From positions 1 through 64,000 of the forward strand of contig CALAOR010000064.1 of NCBI GenBank assembly GCA_937889595.1: a stretch of DNA of 64,000 nt, written 5' to 3'. A model generated the notes under the pieces. It saw only the letters and a list, made by a program, of their open reading frames with translations, was not told where the DNA came from and ran no database searches. Both the position numbers and the translations under genes were made by a program. Source of the stretch: an uncultured bacterium (GTDB taxonomy: Bacteria > Oederibacteriota > PGYV01 > Palsa-1178). This document shows, piece after piece, positions 16,877 to 26,730 of the stretch. Numbering within the stretch: position 1 is the first letter of the stretch; each line of letters begins with the position of its first letter.

Positions 16877-19549
16877 ATGTCAAAAACATTATACGTCATC
16901 GATGGCAACGGCTACGCCTATAGGGCTTTTTACGCCATGCCGCCTTTAACAACCCACGACGGCGTGGAAATACATGCCGTGTTCGGGTTTTATAACATGC
17001 TCATGAAAGTGCTGCGAAATAAAAAACCCGATTATCTTGCCTTAACCTTTGACCATCCTAAACCCACGTTCCGGCATAAAATGTACGCGGAGTACAAGGC
17101 CCAGCGCGAAAAAATGCCGGAGTCTTTGCAGGTACAGATGAAACTCATAAAGGAAGTCGCGGTCGAAGGCAATATTCCCACATTTGAAATGGAAGGTTTT
17201 GAGGCGGACGATATCATAGCTGCTGCGGCGGCGCTGGCCTCGCCTGACATGAAAGTTGTAATTATCACCACTGACAAGGATATTATGCAGTTGGTCAATG
17301 AAAATGTCAGCATATTGAAATTCGGAAAGCAGGAAGAAATAATAATCACGCCGGAAAAAATAAAGGCTGATTTTGGCATAGCTCCGCCGTTAGTGGCTGA
17401 TGTCCTGGCCCTGATGGGCGACGCTTCGGATAACATACCCGGCGTTGAAGGCATAGGTGAAAAATCCGCATACAAACTCGTGCAGGAATTCGGCACTGTG
17501 GAAAATTTGTACGCGAATCTGGATAAAATAAAAGCGGAAAAACAGCGGGAGCGCTTAAAGGCCGGGGAAAAGGACGCGAGGATATCCAAGGAACTGTCCA
17601 TACTTAAGCCCAACCATGAATTGCTTGAAAAAATAGAACTTACCCTTAAAAATTGTTCGACACACCTGATAGATTTCGACAGCTTAAATCATGAATTCAT
17701 AGCGTATAATTTCAAGTCCCTTGTGGCGGATAAAGGCATGTTCTTTAAGGCGGCGAGATCCGCTCCCGGGGATAAGCCCAAAGCAGGAACCAAAGACGCC
17801 GTTAAAGAAGATGAAAACGGCGGCCCGACAGCGGAGGCAGCGGCGCAAGGGCAGGCAAGGGAAGCCGGGAAAAAAGACCTCGAGGCAATAAACGCGGCGG
17901 CCAAGCTTGTTATACTTTTTGACCGCAACGATGATAAAATGCAGCTTGTGTCCATCAAGGCTGACAATGAAAATTACTATATCGACGGGGAGGATTTTAA
18001 GCCTTTGGAGCTTAAAGGCAAAGAGATAATAACAAACTCATCCAAGGAATTATATAAATCCTGCGGATGCCTGCCTGCAAAAGCAAAGGACCTTATGCTC
18101 ATGGCATACCTTCTGGACCCCGAGAAAACCAAACCCCACCACTCTCTTATTTTTTCGGAGTATTTAAGCGGTTTTTACCTTTCATACGAGGATGCGGCAG
18201 GCAAAGGAGCAAAGCAATTGAGTTCAAAAGAGGCTCCACGGGCAAAAATCGCGGAATATGCCTCAACCAATCTTGACGCGGCTGTAAAAACAGCGGAAAT
18301 ACTTGAAATAAAGATCAAAGAACAGGGGCTCCTGCATGTTTATGAAACCATAGAACTGCCGCTTGCGGAAGTGCTTGCCGGCATGGAACTTTGCGGGTTG
18401 AAAATAGACACGAAGCTCCTTGATGAACTCATAAAAAAGACAGGCGCTCAAGTGGCCGAACTCGAAAAACGCATCTACAGGGAAGCGGATGCCGAGTTTA
18501 ATATAAATTCCCCGAAGCAGCTCGGAGAGGTCCTTTTTGAAAAACTGAACCTGCCCAGACAAAAGAAAATAAAGACGGGTTATTCCACGGATAATGAGGT
18601 TTTATCCGCGCTTGAATCAAGGCACTCGATAGTTGCGGACATACTCAGGTACAGGATGTTAAATAAATTAAAAACCGGTTTTCTGGAGGCTATTCTCGCC
18701 AGGACCGTTAGCGGCGCCAAACTTTACCCGGTATACAACCAGTCCGTGACCGCGACCGGCAGGCTTTCTTCATCCAACCCCAATATACAAAATATACCGG
18801 TGCGCGGGGAAGAGGGCAGGGAGATAAGGAAAATATTCATACCGTTAAACAGGAACGAGCGTTTGATAAAGGCCGACTATTCCCAGGTCGAACTGCGTAT
18901 ACTTGCGCATTTTTCAAAGGACGAAAAACTCATTGAAATATTTAAAAAAGGCGGGGACATACATTCGCTTACGGCTGCGGAAGTATTCGGGTTGCCCGTG
19001 GAATTTCTCACCAAGGACCACAGGCGCGCGGCCAAGACCATTAATTTCGGCATAGTGTACGGCATCAGCGCTTTTGGCCTCGCAAAACAGCTCGGGGTTT
19101 CAAACCATGAAGCCGCGGACTACATAGACAAATTCTTCATTACTTTCCCGGGGGTGCTTAAATACCAGCAGGAAACAAAAAAGGACGCTGTATTAAAAGG
19201 CTATGTGGAAACCTTAACCGGAAGGAAAAGGTATATGTCCGGTATACACAGCGCGAACAGGAACATACGCGAGTTTGCCGAGCGGGCGGCCATTAACGCG
19301 CCCATACAGGGGACGGCTGCCGATATGATTAAAATAGCCATGATAAACATAAATCAGGAGTTTAAAAAAACCGGCATTAGTGCTAAAATGATATTGCAGG
19401 TTCACGACGAGCTTGTTTTTTCGGTTTTGGCAAAGGAAACTGAAAAAGTGAGGGCGATCATAAAGGATAAGATGGAAGGCGCGCTGAAAATAGGCGTGCC
19501 TTTGGACGTCACAATAGGCGAAGGAGACAACTGGTATGAGTGCGGCTAA
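16877..19549 (+). CDS. polA: DNA polymerase I (5' nuclease + polymerase; central exonuclease domain appears degenerate)
   Basis: YVIDGNGYAYRAFYAMPPLT, TDKDIMQLV, KADYSQVELRILAHFS, RRAAKTINFGIVYGISAFGLA, QVHDELVF; ATG 16877 preferred. Confidence 0.96.
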   Translation: MSKTLYVIDGNGYAYRAFYAMPPLTTHDGVEIHAVFGFYNMLMKVLRNKKPDYLALTFDHPKPTFRHKMYAEYKAQREKMPESLQVQMKLIKEVAVEGNIPTFEMEGFEADDIIAAAAALASPDMKVVIITTDKDIMQLVNENVSILKFGKQEEIIITPEKIKADFGIAPPLVADVLALMGDASDNIPGVEGIGEKSAYKLVQEFGTVENLYANLDKIKAEKQRERLKAGEKDARISKELSILKPNHELLEKIELTLKNCSTHLIDFDSLNHEFIAYNFKSLVADKGMFFKAARSAPGDKPKAGTKDAVKEDENGGPTAEAAAQGQAREAGKKDLEAINAAAKLVILFDRNDDKMQLVSIKADNENYYIDGEDFKPLELKGKEIITNSSKELYKSCGCLPAKAKDLMLMAYLLDPEKTKPHHSLIFSEYLSGFYLSYEDAAGKGAKQLSSKEAPRAKIAEYASTNLDAAVKTAEILEIKIKEQGLLHVYETIELPLAEVLAGMELCGLKIDTKLLDELIKKTGAQVAELEKRIYREADAEFNINSPKQLGEVLFEKLNLPRQKKIKTGYSTDNEVLSALESRHSIVADILRYRMLNKLKTGFLEAILARTVSGAKLYPVYNQSVTATGRLSSSNPNIQNIPVRGEEGREIRKIFIPLNRNERLIKADYSQVELRILAHFSKDEKLIEIFKKGGDIHSLTAAEVFGLPVEFLTKDHRRAAKTINFGIVYGISAFGLAKQLGVSNHEAADYIDKFFITFPGVLKYQQETKKDAVLKGYVETLTGRKRYMSGIHSANRNIREFAERAAINAPIQGTAADMIKIAMININQEFKKTGISAKMILQVHDELVFSVLAKETEKVRAIIKDKMEGALKIGVPLDVTIGEGDNWYECG

Positions 19550-20129
19550 AAAGAAAATAGTTGTGGCTGTGACAGGCACCACCAAATCCGGAAAAAGCGA
19601 GGCCTGCGGGCACCTCGCGGAAAAGTACCCCGTCATTGACGTCGATCACCTCGCCCACAAACTCTATAAAAAAGGTTCTTCATTATATTACGTCATGAAA
19701 CACAAATACGGGCCCGTGATAATAAAAAAAGACGGCGACATAAACAGGCGCATACTTGGAGAGATCATTTTCGGCGACCGCAGGGATTACTGGGATTTTA
19801 CCTGCATAGTCTATCCGGCGCTGATCAAAGCGCTCATTAAGGAGATCAAGAATATAAAAGAACCCGTAGTCATACTTGACATGGCTGTCCTGTTTGAAAG
19901 CGGGTTTTATACCAAGGCGGATAAGATAATATTCGTGCGTACCAGGGATAAAGAATGGAAAAAAAGGATAGAAAACGAATCCGACCGCAGGTACTTTGAA
20001 AAAATAAGGAAATTCCAGGAATATTTCCCGACCCCGAAAAAGATTGCATTAAGCGATTATATTGTATATAATAATGAAGCAAAAGAGGAACTGCACAAAA
20101 AAGTTGATAAAATAATGGCGAAAATCTGA
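19536..20129 (+). CDS. coaE: Dephospho-CoA kinase-like protein
   Basis: P-loop GTTKSGKSE, VIDVDHLAH, LDMAVLFESGF; overlaps polA by 14 nt. Confidence 0.78.
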   Translation: MSAAKKKIVVAVTGTTKSGKSEACGHLAEKYPVIDVDHLAHKLYKKGSSLYYVMKHKYGPVIIKKDGDINRRILGEIIFGDRRDYWDFTCIVYPALIKALIKEIKNIKEPVVILDMAVLFESGFYTKADKIIFVRTRDKEWKKRIENESDRRYFEKIRKFQEYFPTPKKIALSDYIVYNNEAKEELHKKVDKIMAKI

Positions 20130-20141
20130 AAAGGAGCCCAA

Positions 20142-21008
20142 ATGGACCCGAAAGAACAGGAAGAAGCCATAAGCAAAATATTAAGCAAAATTAAGGCGCT
20201 CCCCACACTTTCAATAGTAGTGGCAAAGGTCATCCAGGTCGTGTCAAACCCCCTCACTTCGGCATCCGATCTTAGCAAAATAATAACCGTGGACCAGGCT
20301 TTGACCGCTAAAGTATTAAGGCTGGCAAACTCGGCTTTTTACGGTTTTCCTTTCAGGATAAAAAATATCACCCAGGCGGTATCCATACTCGGTTTTGACA
20401 CTATACGGAACCTGGCTTTGACCGTTTCAGTATATAAAGTTTTTACCGGCGAGAGCACCAGCGAATTTTCACATCAGGATTTCTGGAAACACTGCGTGGG
20501 GGTTGCCATATGCGCGAACCTGCTGGCAAAAAAAATCAAATACCGTTCGCCTGAAGGCGCTTTTACAGCCGGCCTGCTGCACGATATAGGCAAGAATTTT
20601 TTTGAACAGTATATGCACAAAGAATATTCGGAAGTCCTTAAATATGCCAGGGAAAACAACCGCTCCATGTATGAATCCGAAAAAGAATTGCTGTCCATAG
20701 ACCATACGGTTGTCGGAAAATTGATGGCTGAAAAATGGAACCTGCCGCACGAGCTTGCCGCGGGCATAGCGTCTCACCATAATCCGGAAAGTGAAAAAGA
20801 AGAAAACGTCATGGCGCACTTAATTAACGTGGCTGACACGATATGCAAGAAAAAAGGCATAGGATTTTCCGGGGACTATGTCCAGCTGCCTGTAAGCAAG
20901 GAAGGCAGGGAACTTTTCTCGCTTAATGATGAAGGCGAACAGGAACTGATGACCCTGCTTGATAAGGAACTCAAGGAAGCGGAAACTTTTGTAAATATGC
21001 CGCAATAA
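20142..21008 (+). CDS. HDOD-domain signalling protein
   Basis: LPTLSIVVAKVIQVVSNPLTSASDLSKIITVDQALTAKVLRLANSAFYG; LLHDIGKN; HHNPE. Confidence 0.9.
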   Translation: MDPKEQEEAISKILSKIKALPTLSIVVAKVIQVVSNPLTSASDLSKIITVDQALTAKVLRLANSAFYGFPFRIKNITQAVSILGFDTIRNLALTVSVYKVFTGESTSEFSHQDFWKHCVGVAICANLLAKKIKYRSPEGAFTAGLLHDIGKNFFEQYMHKEYSEVLKYARENNRSMYESEKELLSIDHTVVGKLMAEKWNLPHELAAGIASHHNPESEKEENVMAHLINVADTICKKKGIGFSGDYVQLPVSKEGRELFSLNDEGEQELMTLLDKELKEAETFVNMPQ

Positions 21009-21028
21009 TTATTTGACGGAGGAATATT

Positions 21029-22177
21029 TTGGGAACTGCCGAAGAGGATATAAAAGAACTCAGGGATTACATAAAAAATCTTGAAGTTATAAATGAGGGC
21101 TTGAGAAACTCATTTGAAGAGCTCACTACTTTATACCGCCTTGTGGATATCATAACCGAGTCCAAGACACTTGAAAGGGTCTTAAATTCGCTGATGGACA
21201 TGGTCACTGAAATCATTTCATGCGAAGGCGCCATGCTTTTTCTGGTCGATGAGAAAAACGGGGAGCCGGATGTGGCTTTAAAGCGCAATATCAGCAAAAA
21301 GAACGAGGCGAAAATAAACCTGCAGATGAAGCAGAAGGTCATTGAGTGGACCTTAAAAAAAGGCAAGACCATCGCCATGCCGGATATAGACGAAGATGCC
21401 AATGATACGGACAAGACCACTTTTGTCCTGGTTCCGCTTATCGCCCATGATAAGCCTGTGGGATTGATAGACATCATAAGCGACACGCCCGAAGGGGACA
21501 TTACGACAAAGGACCTCTCGCTTTTAACCATACTCGCCAAGCAGGCGGCATTGGCAATAGAGAACGTCAAACTTTATGAATCCATGAAAAAGGACCAGAT
21601 AAGCATTATACGCGCTTTATCCTCGACTGTTGACGCGAAGGACCATCATACATCCGGGCATTCGCTGAAAGTGTCGGAGTATTCGCAGAAAATAGCCGAG
21701 GCTTTGGGAATGTCTGAACGCGATATTGAAAACATAAAATACGCGGCATTGCTTCATGACATAGGCAAGATAGGCATACCGGACGAGATAATAAAAAAAC
21801 CAACGCGCTTAACCCCCGAGGAATTTGAGATTGTAAGAAAGCATCCGGTAATAGGCGCCAGGATAATAAAAGAGATAGAATCGCTGTCCCCGATGGTTCC
21901 CATCATACTGCACCATCATGAACGTTTTGACGGCAAGGGTTATCCTGACGGATTGAAAGGCGAGGTTATCCCGATAGGCGCGCGTATCGTGCATGCGGCC
22001 GATGCATATGATACCATGGTTTCCGCGCGAGCTTACAAGGATATGCTTCCGGCAGAACTTGCTGTTTCCGAACTGCGCAAGAATGCCGGCACCCAGTTTG
22101 ACCCCAAGGTGGTGGAAACATTCATCACGATTCTGAGGAGAAGTTCGGTGGGATATGACGATAAGATCGATTCTTGA
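21029..22177 (+). CDS. GAF + HD-GYP protein, candidate c-di-GMP phosphodiesterase
   Basis: TTG start; LLHDIGKIGIPD, HHHERFDGKGYPDGLKGE. Confidence 0.92.
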   Translation: MGTAEEDIKELRDYIKNLEVINEGLRNSFEELTTLYRLVDIITESKTLERVLNSLMDMVTEIISCEGAMLFLVDEKNGEPDVALKRNISKKNEAKINLQMKQKVIEWTLKKGKTIAMPDIDEDANDTDKTTFVLVPLIAHDKPVGLIDIISDTPEGDITTKDLSLLTILAKQAALAIENVKLYESMKKDQISIIRALSSTVDAKDHHTSGHSLKVSEYSQKIAEALGMSERDIENIKYAALLHDIGKIGIPDEIIKKPTRLTPEEFEIVRKHPVIGARIIKEIESLSPMVPIILHHHERFDGKGYPDGLKGEVIPIGARIVHAADAYDTMVSARAYKDMLPAELAVSELRKNAGTQFDPKVVETFITILRRSSVGYDDKIDS

Positions 22178-23630
22178 CAGCTTTTATTATAAAAATAACG
22201 GGTCGCTAAAGTTTATAATCCTAAACGCGGCGGTCCTTTTGGCGCTTATGATCACATCTTTCATGTTTTCCTTAAATCTAAACGATCCTGTGCCTTTCTC
22301 GCTCGGCCTTGCTTTTTTGGTATACGCTTTTTACGCGCTTGGCAGGGGAGGCGGTTTTTCCTACGGCATTGTTTACTGCGTATTCTGCATGCTTATGATA
22401 TTTTCCAGGCCCGAATCCGAAAGGGCGCCGTACATATTTGCGCTTGTATTTTCCGGATTGTACATGCTGCACTTTTCGCGTTTCATAGATTTGACCGATG
22501 AAAAAGAACGGAGCAATGAAATAGCCGGGAGTGAGCTGGATTTGGATATGGTAATGTCGGAAGAAAAGATAAAAAAAATAACCGGGGCTATAAAGGCGAA
22601 TAAGGGAAAAATAGAGAACTACAGGATGTTAAATAAGGTTGCCGAACAGCTTTTATCCACCCTTGACAGGGCCGAGATGGTAAAAGTAATCAGCTCTTAT
22701 ATACCGAAACTGATCGGAACCAAAAACATCCAGTGCATGCTGCTGGTGAAAAACGACGATTTGGATACTTTTACGGCGACAAAAGACAGGGATGACGAAG
22801 AACTTCCCGTAAAGGGGCCGGTCAATATTTATAAAAAGGACCCTTTTGACGAGTGGATAATTAAAAACAAGTACACTCTCTTTATTAAGAACATGGATGA
22901 TGATATAAGGTTCAGGAACTTAAGGAAGGACTGGATCATGTTCAAGTCGTTTATAGCCATTCCCTTGTTTGAAAATAAAAGGCTGATAGGAATGCTTAAA
23001 TTTTATTCCAAGGAACCTGACGCGTTCGGCAATGAAGACGTAAGACTGCTTAACTATCTAGGGGACATCAGTTCTTCCGTAGTTGAAAACTCAATCCTTT
23101 ACAAGAAGACCGAGGCTCTGTCGATCCAGGACGGATTAACCGGGCTTTACATAAGAAGATACTTTATAGAAAAGCTTGATGAGGAGATGAAGAGGGCGCA
23201 ACAAAGCGATGTGGTGTTTTCATACCTGATGATAGATATAGACCATTTCAAGGATTGTAACGACACCTACGGGCATCTTTTCGGGGACAAAGTCTTAAAA
23301 ATCCTGGGAGGGTTCTTAAAGGAAGGCTTAAGGGATGTGGATATTATAGGCCGTTATGGCGGCGAAGAGTTTGTCATAATACTCCCGAACACCAACATGA
23401 ACGGAGCCAAATTTGTGGCCGACAGGCTCAGGGACGGTTTTTCCAACTTAAGGATATCCGTCAATGAAAATGAAAGCATGAAACTTACCCTGTCATTTGG
23501 CGGTGTGGAATTCAAAAAAACCATGAAATTAACCGAAATTGTCAATAAGGCGGACAAGGCGCTGTATTATTCGAAGGAAAACGGACGGAATAAAGTAACT
23601 TTCTGGGAGGATATATCCGATGAAGATTAA
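22155..23630 (+). CDS. Membrane GAF + GGDEF diguanylate cyclase
   Basis: N-terminal TM segments; DGLTGLYIRRYF, DIDHFKDCNDTYGH, GRYGGEEF with upstream RDVD. Confidence 0.92.
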   Translation: MTIRSILDSFYYKNNGSLKFIILNAAVLLALMITSFMFSLNLNDPVPFSLGLAFLVYAFYALGRGGGFSYGIVYCVFCMLMIFSRPESERAPYIFALVFSGLYMLHFSRFIDLTDEKERSNEIAGSELDLDMVMSEEKIKKITGAIKANKGKIENYRMLNKVAEQLLSTLDRAEMVKVISSYIPKLIGTKNIQCMLLVKNDDLDTFTATKDRDDEELPVKGPVNIYKKDPFDEWIIKNKYTLFIKNMDDDIRFRNLRKDWIMFKSFIAIPLFENKRLIGMLKFYSKEPDAFGNEDVRLLNYLGDISSSVVENSILYKKTEALSIQDGLTGLYIRRYFIEKLDEEMKRAQQSDVVFSYLMIDIDHFKDCNDTYGHLFGDKVLKILGGFLKEGLRDVDIIGRYGGEEFVIILPNTNMNGAKFVADRLRDGFSNLRISVNENESMKLTLSFGGVEFKKTMKLTEIVNKADKALYYSKENGRNKVTFWEDISDED

Positions 23631-25038
23631 GCTCCCGGTCTTCTGGATTATTTACGCCGTGTCCGCAGCCGCGGTTTTTGGCATTAACATCTGGTTAAAA
23701 AAGCCCGGGGGTAATCTGGCCGCTGCCGGGCTGGGCATACTGATACTTATGGCGCGCCGCGAATACGGTATAATACAACAGCGGATAACATTTGTCGGTG
23801 CATTAGCCTGCGTCGCCGTCATGTTCTTGTATTTTAAACAATTATCCCCGCAGATCGCACTGGGCCTCGGGATCATATTCTGCGCGGTCTATTTTTTCAG
23901 CGCGTCGTCTGCTTTTTACCTTAATAACCTGACTGCGGAGGAGGGGAAACTTAACGACCGCAGGGACAAGCTTAAAGAGGAAAAAGAAGGCAGGATTTCC
24001 TCTGCGCAGCTCGAAGACGACATCTTCGAAAAAGAGATAAAGGACATCAGGTCGCTTTATGAAGCCGCGGAGGAACTCGGATCTTCGCTTAACCTCGGTG
24101 AAACCACGGAACGCACAAGCGAGATACTGAAGAAAATAATAAAGAACAACTTCAAGATCCCGCTTGAAGAGATTAATTTCCTCATTATTTTTAAAAAGGA
24201 GCACGAGTACCGCATAGTCCAGTCTTTTGGATATGATGATGAACAGCTGAAGGGAAATGAGAAAGCATTCGTGAACGCGGTATTAAAAATGGGCGGGAAG
24301 AACCAGGCGCATTTTTACGTGCCCGATATGTCCAAGGTCCCGTCCGAGAACGGGCAGATTATGGCCATGAATAAGAGCATGATCTACATCCCTTTTATAG
24401 CGGAAAAGAAGCTGCTCGGCGTTCTCTTCATTTCCGGGAGCAGGGTTAATATGTTTGACACAAAGCAGGTCGATTCCATACGGATATTGTCCAACCAGAT
24501 CGCGCTTTCGCTTGAAAAAGTCCACCTGTATGAAGAAGTGGAAAAACTATCCGAGACAGATTCCTTAACCGGCCTTTATGTACACAGGTACTTCCAGGAA
24601 AAACTGGAAACTGAAATAAAGAGAACGGCGAGATACGGCGGCAAACTGTCGCTTGTCATAGGTGACATAGACCATTTTAAGGCGGTTAACGATACCTTCG
24701 GACACTTGGCCGGAGATTACATACTGAGGACCGTTGCGGTTATATTGAAGAACCATACTAATGAGCTTGACTCCGTGGCCCGTTACGGCGGCGAGGAATT
24801 TGTCATAGTCCTGCCTGACCAAGATAAGGAAAAGGCTCACGCGAAGGCCGTAAAAATACGGAAAGAAATAGAAAAATACCCGTTTAAGTACGAGGATATT
24901 TCAATAAAGATAACCATGTCCATGGGTGTGGCGGAATATCCGGGCGACGCGATAGCAAGAAGGTCGCTCATCGATAAGGCGGATAAGGCGCTATACAGGG
25001 CCAAAGAAGAGGGGCGTAACAGGGTCATAAGGGCGTAA
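23620..25038 (+). CDS. Membrane GAF + GGDEF diguanylate cyclase
   Basis: TM N-terminus; TDSLTGLYVHRYFQ, DIDHFKAVNDTFGH, ARYGGEEF. Confidence 0.92.
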   Translation: MKIKLPVFWIIYAVSAAAVFGINIWLKKPGGNLAAAGLGILILMARREYGIIQQRITFVGALACVAVMFLYFKQLSPQIALGLGIIFCAVYFFSASSAFYLNNLTAEEGKLNDRRDKLKEEKEGRISSAQLEDDIFEKEIKDIRSLYEAAEELGSSLNLGETTERTSEILKKIIKNNFKIPLEEINFLIIFKKEHEYRIVQSFGYDDEQLKGNEKAFVNAVLKMGGKNQAHFYVPDMSKVPSENGQIMAMNKSMIYIPFIAEKKLLGVLFISGSRVNMFDTKQVDSIRILSNQIALSLEKVHLYEEVEKLSETDSLTGLYVHRYFQEKLETEIKRTARYGGKLSLVIGDIDHFKAVNDTFGHLAGDYILRTVAVILKNHTNELDSVARYGGEEFVIVLPDQDKEKAHAKAVKIRKEIEKYPFKYEDISIKITMSMGVAEYPGDAIARRSLIDKADKALYRAKEEGRNRVIRA

Positions 25039-25042
25039 ATGC

Positions 25043-25140
25043 AAATTACTAATTACAAATTACTAATTACTAATTGAAACGGGACGCTGTTTGTGTTTCA
25101 ATTAGTAATTAGTAATTTGTAATTGGTCATTAGTAATTTA
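25043..25140. repeat. Heptamer-period AT-rich repeat folded into a 30-bp perfect stem
   Basis: ATTACTA/ATTACAA/ATTACTA/ATTACTA/ATTGAAA; 25051-25080 exactly complements 25095-25124. Confidence 0.93.
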
Positions 25141-25166
25141 ACGGCACAAAACGAACCGGAGTTGGC

Positions 25167-25772
25167 ATGGAAAAAGAGTCGGAAAAACAGGCGGTTGAAG
25201 AGGCAAAGAAGGATCCTGCGGCTTTTGGCGTTATTTTCGAAGCGTATTATCCGGCTATATTGCGCTACGCTTTGCACAGGACCGGAAACGCGGCTGTAGC
25301 GGACGATGTAACTTCCGAGGTTTTCTTCAAGGCTTTGAATAAATTATCAACTTTTAAGTGGTCGGGCGTCCCTTTTTCAGCCTGGCTTTACAGGATAGCA
25401 GGCAATGAAATAATAGATTACTACAGGAAACACTCGCGCGCCCCATACTCTTATGACGATCCCGGCACGGGATGCGATTTACCCGATAAAAGTGCGGGCA
25501 ATGACATGGAAAACGAACTAATAAAGGCGCAGGATGAAATTGACAACAACACGAACTTTCTTAAGGTAAAAGAAGCCTTAAAAACGCTGCCTGTAAAATA
25601 TCAGGAGGTTCTTGTTTTAAGGTTCCTGGAAGATAATAAGATCTTCGAGATAGCCCAAGTCCTGGGCAAAAGCGAAGGCACCATAAAGTCGTTAATATCC
25701 AGGGGCATAGCCAGACTTAAAAAGTATTTTGACGGTAAAACGCAACCTTTGGGCGGTAAAACCGTTATATAG
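25167..25772 (+). CDS. ECF-type sigma-70 family RNA polymerase sigma factor
   Basis: YALHRTGNAAVADDVTSEVFFKALNKL; LPVKYQEVLVLRFLEDNKIFEIAQVLGKSEGTIKSLISRGIARLK. Confidence 0.93.
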   Translation: MEKESEKQAVEEAKKDPAAFGVIFEAYYPAILRYALHRTGNAAVADDVTSEVFFKALNKLSTFKWSGVPFSAWLYRIAGNEIIDYYRKHSRAPYSYDDPGTGCDLPDKSAGNDMENELIKAQDEIDNNTNFLKVKEALKTLPVKYQEVLVLRFLEDNKIFEIAQVLGKSEGTIKSLISRGIARLKKYFDGKTQPLGGKTVI

Positions 25773-25791
25773 ACAGATGCAAGGTTCAAAA

Positions 25792-26637
25792 ATGAGGTTG
25801 AAAAACATGGATGAAAATGACGTAATAAAAAAGCTTACAGATGCGAAACTGCCCGATATTGGCATGCCGGCCAGAAAAGCCGCCCTAAAGGCAGCTTTGA
25901 TCAATGCTGCTGCCGCAGGGAATAAAGCGCCTTTTCTTCCGTTTTTCAGGAAACTTATTCCCGTTTTTATAGCCGTATTGGCGGCCGCAGGCACGACTGT
26001 TTATGTTGTTGATAATTTTGATAACGGCAGCAAATTTAACAGCCACGGCGGTATCTGGTCGACATACTCGGACGCGCAGGAAGGCGGTAATTCCTCAGTA
26101 TGGCCGGAGGCCGGTCTTAATAATGACGAAGGTTTCATAATGTCCCAGCCCGGCACAGGAGGGAAAGGCTACGCTGCAAGGGTTACCGGCAGAACAGGCA
26201 CGGCGCTTGGGCTCAATTATAATTATCTTGGTGTTGTTGTCAGGTTTGACGCCCTTTCATCCTGCCCGACATGCAAAGGCGCTGATATTAAAAAATACAG
26301 CGGCATAAAATTTTCTGTGAAAGGAAATCTTGAAGGCGGTATCCTGTATTTCATACTTCCATATGAAACAAGCGAGTGCGTACCCAGCCGTATGACATGC
26401 AAAAGCATGACTGATTACGCAGATTACGAAGCTGATATATCCAAGCAGGTCGGCGGCGATTGGAGTACGGTTGTGATTAATTTCAGGACCGACCTTCAGC
26501 AGCCGGACTGGACGGCCCAAAACAGGAGATTCCCGGTGGAAAAGGTGCTTGAAAACGTTCATCTTTTTAAATGGCAGTATAAAAACGGCAACGGCAAAGT
26601 TATGGACCTGTGGATAGACGACCTGGTGTTATTTTAA
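25792..26637 (+). CDS. Single-TM protein with extracytoplasmic carbohydrate-binding-like domain; candidate anti-sigma/sensor
   Basis: Cytoplasmic DxxxKLTDAKLPDIGMPARKAALKAAL, one TM, then CBM11/CIA30-like VVRFDALSSCPTCKGADIKKYSGIKFSVKGN; immediately after sigma gene. Confidence 0.6.
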   Translation: MRLKNMDENDVIKKLTDAKLPDIGMPARKAALKAALINAAAAGNKAPFLPFFRKLIPVFIAVLAAAGTTVYVVDNFDNGSKFNSHGGIWSTYSDAQEGGNSSVWPEAGLNNDEGFIMSQPGTGGKGYAARVTGRTGTALGLNYNYLGVVVRFDALSSCPTCKGADIKKYSGIKFSVKGNLEGGILYFILPYETSECVPSRMTCKSMTDYADYEADISKQVGGDWSTVVINFRTDLQQPDWTAQNRRFPVEKVLENVHLFKWQYKNGNGKVMDLWIDDLVLF

Positions 26638-26730
26638 ATACTGCAACCTTTGGCGCGGCGGGCCGTTAATTATGCAAAGAGATAGTTGGAGTTAAAATAA
26701 AGGAAGGAAAAATTTTAAGGAGGGATTGCG

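Noticed and set aside
17032-17613. Minus-strand 193-aa Ser-rich ORF
   Set aside because: Antisense to polA; no supporting RBS or family match.
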